Shown here piece after piece: positions 56,588-64,000 of a stretch of 64,000 nucleotides of DNA. The position numbers and the translations under genes were made by a program. This stretch comes from Kalaharituber pfeilii (taxonomy: Eukaryota > Ascomycota > Pezizomycetes > Pezizales > Pezizaceae). Each line of letters starts with the position of its first letter. Positions within the stretch are counted from its first letter, which is position 1. The stretch covers positions 62,001 through 126,000 of the forward strand of contig WHUZ01000122.1 of NCBI GenBank assembly GCA_015179045.1. Reading direction: 5' to 3'. The notes under the pieces are model-generated. The model did not search any database. It worked only from the letters and a program-made list of their open reading frames with translations, and was not told where the DNA came from.

Positions 56588-59500
56588 TTGGGTAGGCCAC
56601 GAAGTATCTTAAGCATACCCTCGATATCAACATACAATGCCCAATCCTACGTGCAAAATAACAGTATTTTCGTACTAGCATTTGCTTTATTTTTTTTTTT
56701 TTTTTTTTTTTTTGTTCGTTTATTTGTATATGGCCTTGTAACGAGACTTGATCTACGTTTATTTTGGGTACTTATCGATGAGAGGTATTCCTGTGCAGCC
56801 CTCTCCCGATTGTTAACAGTTCTGTCTACGCTACTCACTTCCTTATTCACCCTTTGTTGCAATGTCGCCAAGTGTATTTACCCGTCTATTAAGCCCCTTT
56901 ACCTTTCAAATCATATTCTCTAACTTCCCATGCCCCCAAACGAGCTTTTCCCATGCTTCTGTATTCGTCCTGCATGTATTTACAATGTCTCTCACTTTAA
57001 GAATATAACCGATATATGTGCAAAGCTTGCCCTTGCGTGTACTTACCCATTCCATCATCTTCCCCACAACGCCTGACTCCGAACTAGGAAAGGTGGAGGC
57101 ATGTGGAGGAAAAAGGTGGAGATTCGCAGCACCTACCTTGCGGGGAGGAGTGGGGCGCTGATTATATGGTCTTCAGCCGTGGCGAGCTGGAGAAGCCTAC
57201 ATAGGAGAACTAATCAAGGACAGGGAGACAGTCACCTGACAGTGCTGGGATCCAGGACTTATGATAGAGTTGGAAACAAGACGGGGATACGAATCCGGGG
57301 TAGTTAATAGATGAAATGTTTAACGGCTCAGTAGAAGGCAACCAAAATTTGTATTGGCCACTTTTTACATAAGAAAACTTTTTTAATGCTAGCAAAAATG
57401 CACTGAGTCATGTTCAATGCCATCAATATTTTTACATTAGCCAAAGAGTGTCTTAAGAGCAATATAATATTCTGTAAACTATCCTGGTTAGAAAAGTGCA
57501 TTCATCCCCAAAGTGACGTATTTTCAGTACCATCAGTTGCAACTAATAGAGTTTATCCCTTCTAAACTAATATTTCAAATCTATAAATTATATGCACTTT
57601 ATTGCTACCATTTCCGGCCTCGAAGTTACACTCCACTTACACTCATTTACACCTACCAGGCACTTGGTGTCAGTATGTGGAGTTTCGTGTAACGGTGTGT
57701 AACAGCCGGTAATAACCGTGTAACTGTCTTACAGCTTTGATGTGGATACGTGAGCTGGAAATCTTGGAGATCCAAAGTTGCGAGTTCCCGTGTGATGCGA
57801 AGTGGCTTTAGCACAGAAAATGACAGAGGCAGATGTACATGTTGATCAACGAGTCTTATATCTGGATTGCACTCCAATAGCCTATTGAATATGAAAATGC
57901 CATCTGATCAGCCGGAGCTTTCTTGATACTGGACCCACAAGACAGCTGAGGCAGCTGCAAAAAGAGATGTTGTCTGCTCCCCCAGGAGCCTCTAGGCATT
58001 CTAATTCTGCAAGGAAAAAAGTTTGTTGGTTATTCATAAAACGTATTGGGTTATGGTTTCAATATTTGCAACATAAACCCTCACAAGAGTTGGCGAATTA
58101 AACTAAGTATGCAGGAAAAGGTTAAGAACATTGAGCGGAGTTGCCCAGAGTTGCTTCCGGACCGCTGTCCCACCCCAGTAGCTATCTAACATTACTTCAA
58201 TGGTAGTCCCCTCCTGAGACCCTACCTACCGGCAGTCCCAGTTGAATTGAGTTACAATAAATCCCCACATGCGCACGAGTTCCCCAGACTCAAAAAATAA
58301 CCCCTCTATGTATGCCCACTTCAGTAAAAGAACCTTCGTACGAGCCAAATCCCTCGTGATGCCCACCGATTGCTTATTATTAAAGAAGAACAGCACCTCT
58401 GCTTTGGAGCAACTTATGCCTTCTCTCCATCAACCTTGTTAAAGCGCTGGTCTGTCTGGATCCCCATGTGCCCCCAAGTTGCTTATTTTCAACAGGTACA
58501 CTCATCTGGCTTTGGGAATTGATGTCCAGTTCAGCCGGGAATTCCTCTGCCGACCATATTCATAGACCTGATCCGCCATGTACCCTCTAATTGAATATAG
58601 AAAGATGCTATCCGTATATAAAACCTCAATTGGTAGCAACAAATTGATAAACTGCGATATAAAATAAAAAGATAATGGGGGTAGCTGATCTACAAAAGAG
58701 TAAATTGCGTTATTCGGGAAAGACAGCTGTGCGAAGAGCTATTGAAGTGTCAAGACGGTAGGATAGGGTGGTGGGATAGATGAGATGGGGTGGCAGTATG
58801 GGTACGGAAAAGCTGCTGAAGTAACCCGGAGTGGCCGTTGGAGGTGCTAGTGCAACCTCGAGTGGCTGCTTAATCGGTTACTAGAGCGGGGAAGCGATTG
58901 AGATGGTGGGGGGTGCGAGATTCTATTAAAGCTGCTGCGGAGATGCACTCAAGAGTTGGTGGGGGGAAGCTGCAGCGCTGGAGGTGGGTGTAATTGAGAG
59001 GTGGTGGAGGGGTACGGTGCGAGTAAGAGGTGGCGGAATTGAGAGGTGGTGAGAGAACGAGCCGTTAGACATGCGGTTGGACGTGTTTATGAGGGGGTGA
59101 TGCGAGAGAGTGGCGCGAAATGCTGTTGCGGCTGCTGGTGGGGCTGCCGAGCTGCAGGGGTCCGGGCCCGCTAGTGGGTTGTCGGAGGGGTCGGAGGGGG
59201 AGTGGTGGGGGACGGGTGGGGACGATGCGATGCGGCGGCGCAATGCGGCGGGAGGGATAGGACAGTGGGAGGGGACAGGAGGATGGGACGGTTCTGTGGG
59301 GGGGGGATGGGCTCAAGAGGAAGTAGAGATTTCTAATTTTCTAACTGACCTATAGCTGATATGCCAGTTGCCCATCACTTCTCTAAAAGGCGGATGGTAA
59401 TGCTCCGCAAGCAAGTAAATTGAAACTAGTTACTCTACCTAGCACTGACTGGGAGTGTGGAGTTGCTACAGAAATGCCCCATTTATGATTTGCGACTACT

Positions 59501-59896
59501 AGATCGGGGAAGGGGGACAGCTGAGAAACTACTAATGGTGGAAACGAGTTTTCTGCACAGAAAGAGAGCTGTAGAGGAGGAAAGTGGTCTAGTGGGAAGA
59601 AAGAGCAAGCAGCTGATATGATCGTTGTCTATGGATCTGACTTCCTTCAACCATGTAAATGATGATGAGGGCCCCCCTTCCCCGCTCAAGAAATACCCTT
59701 CCCCTTTAGTAGTTACCTCCCCCTCCGGCCTTCACCCACCAATGTACTTGAAACGCCAAGATTCCCCACTACACCCAACAGTCCAAGACGGGTTTGCGAC
59801 AGCACCTACTACCGAGAGTACATATGTTCTACTGCCTGCAGCTCGCTTGAAGCTACTAGTAAGTACCAATATAGAATTGATGGTCTCAACTGGAGA

Positions 59897-59900
<4 letters not shown>
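56588..59900. other. No supported gene
   Basis: A T-run at 56690-56713 has no hairpin beside it. A minus ORF at 57877-57653 and overlapping ORFs in the GC/GT-rich 58.9-59.35 kb stretch are not convincing. A + ORF at 59625-59900 (Pro/Ser-rich) runs into the B element and may be an exon of an unidentified gene. Confidence 0.35.
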
Positions 59901-59945
<45 letters not shown>

Positions 59946-60050
59946 TATATCACTACTCGCGTGCCGCCCTAAGGGCTATGGCGAGATATAGTTAAATACA
60001 AACTGAAAGCAGGTAATTGATAATGAAAAATAGGAGAGAAAAGGTCTGCT
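59901..60050 (-). mobile_element. B-tail retroposon end
   Basis: A 40-nt T-run (59902-59941), TATATATATC, then a full B hairpin (CTCGC/GCGAG, inner GCCC/GGGC) and B-type 3' UTR. The 5' limit and duplication are not found. Confidence 0.7.
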
Positions 60051-61860
60051 ACAAGGTGTGGTAGAAGTATGAAATTAGCGAATCCTTTGGTCCTCCGCCC
60101 TTTCCCCAGTAAAGAATTAATGAGTCCTTCCGTCCTCCTCCCCTTCCCCCAGTAACTCGATCATATCCAAATCGGGGGCAAAAGCCTGTGTTCTATAATT
60201 CATAGAAAAGATGGAGTAAATTTATAGCAATGTCTGCCTACGTCAGTGCCTCCTATGATAAAAAAAAGGAAATAACTAAGGACATTCTATAGAGTCTGAC
60301 ATCGAGCACTGGAGGAAAAGACTCCGGTATAAATCCCAGATTTGTGCCATAGCGTCATCTGATGCAAACATGAAGAGACAACCAGCATGATTTCAACCAT
60401 GACGAGGCATCCTGCAAAGGTTGGAATAAAGACCCAAATGAGAAGGCTCCGCCTGTTTAGCAGCGCAAGAGCCTTGAGATTGATCCGAGCAAAGAGGGAA
60501 AGAATAATGCTTAACAACGAAGATATGGTAGGAGGAGTCAAACTTACCGGAAATGAAAACTGGCCTTCAGAGACCTCCAGGACCATTGGCTGATACGAGA
60601 GAAATCTGCTACTTCCAAATAGCTTGCAGAAAGAGGCTAATCATGATAATAGTCCTCTTATAGCGTTTATAAGAGTTCTCGAACCCTACGTCACTTTGTT
60701 TATACATTGATATGATATGGAGGTTCTAATCTAGTTTGGTAAACAACACTACTTTTGATTCAACGTTAGTGAGAAACCTTGGTAGCAATTTCTGCAAAAC
60801 CATTGAAAAACATCTTTTCATTTCAGAGGTATCACCCCATAATCAAGCCTGATACTCCCCATAGGTTTATGTTCTACCGTTACCCTAAATTCGCTAGTAT
60901 TTCTAAACAATTTTTGTCACTATTGCTCTCACAATCCCCAAATCATTAGGTACACACGGTCCTGAGTATATGTTGATGCAACTTTGATCATTTCATTTTT
61001 CTAGCGATTCTGTCTAATGTAATAGGGAAAAGGTTCCCTGTTTCCTAAACAGACATGTCTTTATATCCTACACCATGTCAGCCTCCGAGAGTGTGAACTG
61101 GAGTGCGGAAGTTGCTTCCCGATGCACAGTTGAGTTCCAATTAAATTGCGGTTGTAATTGAAGCACTCACTGAATTTTCCATAAATTCTTTCTCGCTTAT
61201 CTGATACGTATTATCCCGGTAGAACACCTCAGAGGACGGCATGTGGGAGGAGGAGGCTCCCGTTTCTTCCCCCATAAGTAGGGGAGAGACAAGTAACATT
61301 CATCACTAGATGACAATGCGTGATTGGTGTAGCCTTCGAACCTCCGACAGCAGCTGCAGGGCTTTAGGTTAGATTTAATCAGAGACGCATTAGATAGTAA
61401 TAAATCTAAAAGGCTTCTTTTTACAGTACTGGTGAGGATTGGAGTTCATTATCGCGATGGTGCTATGCACATGTAGCTTTGTGCTAAATCAAGTAAAGGC
61501 GAACTTGCCCAATTCCGGAGCACTCTCTTTCGCAAGCGGCAATTAATGAACCGAAGAGAGGTAGTTGAGTTTGGACATGGTACTCCGCGCTAGCGCTTAA
61601 TAGTTGGTTTCATTCTATCTAAGCTTCATACGTGAATTTGAGATCGGTTGGATTTACCGCCAAAATAGAAGCAGGTTGCGCTGGTTCCATGCATCCACTA
61701 GCTTTTACACCAGGAAACCGGGGCGTTACAGTCTATCTTCGAGGACGATATCATAGTAAAGTATAGTAAAGTGTGGTAACCATTCTCAATTATTCAGTGA
61801 CAACCACTACTATATGCCAGACTTTGGAAGAATTCAAAATGCTGGTTAGATACCACCGAT
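60050..61860. other. No supported gene
   Basis: ORFs on both strands at 60287-60593 overlap; the minus one is hydrophobic and the plus one basic. Neither has a recognised motif. The rest is AT-rich and empty. Confidence 0.3.
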
Positions 61861-61862
61861 TG

Positions 61863-61945
61863 TTTTTTTTTTTTGTTGTTTTTTTTTTGTTTTTTTATAA
61901 CCCCGCAACCCCGCTTGCAGGGGATCGCCATGGCCAGGGAAGCCC
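61863..61945 (-). mobile_element. Diverged A-tail relic
   Basis: A T-rich run interrupted by G (61863-61897) precedes AACCCCGCTTGCAGGGGATC and CGCCATGGCCAGGG, a rearranged A hairpin. The internal GCTTGCAGGGG differs from all other copies. No duplication is clear. Confidence 0.55.
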
Positions 61946-62199
61946 TGCTTAGAATACCCGATATCTCAAAGCACATGAATGGTACTAATAGCCATATGGC
62001 CATGATAGGTTTATCAGCGAAGGCAGACAATACAGAGATAGAAGCGGCGATACAGTAATCTGGGTGCAGAGTGGCGAAAAAAAAAGTGCAAAATTTTCAC
62101 TCGGATCACCAGGTGGTGCATTTATTTATCTGCCCGCTCACATTTGTGTGGAGGAAATGGCTGGCCCCGATCACTCATCAGTGGCCCAATTAGGTGACT

Positions 62200-62312
62200 T
62201 TTTTCTTTTTTGATATCAGTACTCGCATGCCGCCCTATGGGCTATGGCGAGGTTTAGTTACATACGAAATAAATGAAAGGAAATCAATTAAATGACATGT
62301 AGCCCACGACTG
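62200..62312 (-). mobile_element. B-tail insertion (113 bp)
   Basis: Imperfect duplications ATTAGGTGACT (62189-62199) and ATTAGATGACT (62313-62323). A TTTTTTCTTTTTT tail, GATATCAGTA and the B hairpin are followed by about 60 bp of 3' UTR. Confidence 0.75.
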
Positions 62313-62323
62313 ATTAGATGACT

Positions 62324-62760
62324 GGCCCCGAACAACAACAACGAGTTGAAATTGTTTTATGCGCCAGCATGTCAGAAGAATAGAAACAAAGTGTCGGATA
62401 TATTCACTATTATAATAACTACTTGATACCTATCTTCCTTCGCCTCCTGGGTAGTTACTTAAGTTGGCTACTATGCCAAAGAGGCTCTTGGTATGCAATA
62501 TTGATGAGGATGGTAGGCGTATGAGTTGCTAGTTGCTTCATGTAAGCATTGCAGGGATCCCGCATACTATAGCTATAAACAGTGCATTCGTAGGCTTGGC
62601 TGAGGGCCTGACATATCATAAGTATATGCTTTATATTAAGTCTCTTGCGAAGTAAAATTGCGGAGATTTAACATTTCTCTCTTGCATCACCTTCGGAACT
62701 TTCAGTGAGCATCTCAAGTTTACCACAACAATAGTCAATTCAACAGACAGTCACCGTAAC
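62324..62760. other. 5' flank of the 62.76-kb gene
   Basis: No ORF or repeat is evident. The pyrimidine-rich and CAACA-rich sequence just before the ATG at 62761 is typical of fungal 5' UTRs. Confidence 0.35.
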
Positions 62761-63848
62761 ATGTCAGAAAGTCGTGCTTCAGAAGTGCCACAGCGCGATC
62801 GAGACCTAATGGAGGCGGACGACTTCCTGCCTGACTCAAAGCTGGATAGCTTATGGGAGTGGTTCTGTGCCGCGAGCCAGGACAATATGGATCCACAGAT
62901 GATATTCATAAAGCTTGTTAATACTGTATATACTTTTCCCTCTGTTACATTAACATGATCTTGGACGTTGCATTCAGACTGAGACGATTATTAGGTGCGC
63001 AAACCTTATCGTGACGACATCTTATGCTCGCGAGGCCTACAGCCAAGCCGTAATGAGGACGTTCAGGCCCTACAGACAAAGCTTTCGGTTGCGGAAAACT
63101 CATTGCAAGAAAAACAAAAAATTATCCATGAACTCGAGCGTCGAACCAGAGAGATGGAGCAGGACCAGCAGGAATATAAACAAAAAGTCGAAGCTGACAA
63201 AAGACAACTGGATCTGGATCTCAGGAGTATGAGTGAAGAACACGAAAAATATCAACAGAAGATGGAATATGACAGAATACAATTGGAGTTGGATCTCAGG
63301 ACGATAACAGAATATCAGAGGCCCCTCGATCTCGGTCCAACAAAGGTAGCAATCAAGTCTGCAGAAGGATTCTCAGAGAGGTATATCCAGAAAGTCAAAG
63401 AAATGGTAACGGCGACATCAGCTATCACTCCCTGGTCGAGTTTCGAGCTGTTCAGGCACCAGGATGGCACAGTTTCATTCAAGTGCGTTGGCACTCCAAA
63501 TGCATATCTGAGTGTTGCACCTAGGTACTACCATGTCAATTTGCAGCAGACTAGCGAGGAGGTCAGTTGGAGTGATTCGTGTGGGAGTACGGAAAAATTC
63601 CGGCTTAGTTGGTCAGGGAATTCAGAGGTAGCAATTGAGCCTGTGGATTGTCCACAACGTTTCCTCACGATGAACCCTCCTCGTTTGCAAGGCATTAAGA
63701 CTTTTTTTTACCTCGTGCTCCTCGCGTAAATCATAAGTCATCGGCGGAAATTGGCACCAGTTATGAGTATCTTTATGGTGGACCATTAGTTAATGACGTG
63801 CAGCGAGCAACGAGTTATGATATATTTGGCTTGGGTGCGCAATACTGA
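62761..63848 (+). CDS. Coiled-coil protein with possible beta-trefoil domain
   Basis: Exon 1 is 62761-62925, intron 62926-62994 (GTATAT..TTAG), exon 2 from 62995. After a short acidic N-terminus comes a strong coiled coil with a duplicated segment (KRQLDLDLRSM and RIQLELDLRTI). Residues about 180-290 (PWSSFELFRHQDGTVSFKCVGTPNAYLSVAP, EKFRLSW, GNSEVAIEP, QRFLTMNPP) look like fascin-type beta-trefoil strands (inference). The frame ends at 63729 just after an eight-T run (63712-63719). One extra base there would open a further frame to 63848 (GTSYEYLYGGPLVNDVQ), which looks coding. So either the gene is frameshifted or the run is miscounted. Likely a cytoplasmic protein of unknown role. Confidence 0.6.
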
Positions 63849-64000
63849 CTAACTACTGAGGAGGCTTGTACCTCGTTCTTTTTTAATCATTCCTTGTTTA
63901 TCTTTCTGTTGTGCGACAGTGTTGAAATTTCAAGTGTGTTAAAACACATCTTGAAGACCCTCATTACTTCGTATTCGTTCCGTAAAGAATATATGGAAGT
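63849..64000. other. 3' flank, nothing recognised
   Basis: Short AT-rich end of the window after the inferred stop at 63848. Confidence 0.3.

Noticed and set aside
55279..56637. Minus-strand ORFs with repeats of the type EFTSAPRSSRSVT
   Set aside because: Antisense translation of the ankyrin tandem repeats.
58926..59355. ORFs in the GC/GT-rich stretch
   Set aside because: Both strands are open because of skewed composition; no domain or start context supports either.

Overview
The window looks like repeat-rich nuclear DNA of a filamentous ascomycete. Genes carry short introns (about 50-120 bp, GT..AG with CTAA-like branch sites). There are fungal STAND/NLR genes with NACHT domains and near-identical WD40 or ankyrin repeats, and many LINE-type retroposons. 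A Pezizomycete (truffle- or morel-like) is my best guess, but that is inference. There is no rRNA, CRISPR or bacterial operon structure.

Layout. 0-3.1 kb: a LINE 3' end, then a two-exon minus-strand gene of unknown function split by two retroposons. 3.1-6.4 kb: a graveyard of LINE pieces. 6.85-10.85 kb: the best gene of the window, a five-exon NACHT / pentapeptide / WD40 NLR (about 1,241 aa). 12.6-15.4 kb: two ORF1-type retroposons. 15.4-19.1 kb: almost empty. 19.1-22.7 kb: LINE ORF2 3' halves with RNase H, a tRNA-like gene and nested small insertions. 22.9-27.4 kb: decayed minus-strand genes hit repeatedly by retroposons. 28.75-29.39 kb: a solo LTR. 31.3-32.7 kb: an ORF1-only element inserted at the stop codon of a three-exon gene (32.68-34.86 kb). 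35-42.9 kb: gene-poor, with several tiny retroposons. 42.99-43.74 kb: a secreted or surface protein gene. 45.7-46.9 kb: a minus-strand NLR fragment with only the N-terminal domain. 47.9-51.7 kb: a long but frameshifted LINE. 51.8-56.6 kb: an ankyrin-repeat NLR with several frameshifts. 62.76-63.85 kb: a coiled-coil gene with a possible beta-trefoil domain.

The unifying theme is retroposition. Two tail families recur, here called A and B. Each ends in a short hairpin followed by poly(A). They occur on LINE ORF2 fragments (B only), on 1.35-1.5 kb elements that encode only an ORF1-like protein, and on 38-80 bp insertions that are little more than the hairpin plus poly(A). Most insertions have 9-15 bp target-site duplications (TSDs), so the empty sites can be read directly. 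The B hairpin shows compensatory base changes. Four micro-A copies share the same 5' end, so they look like a discrete micro-retroposon rather than random truncations. This is the strongest candidate for something new. Several genes carry single-base frameshifts in or near homopolymers, which may be real decay or assembly error.
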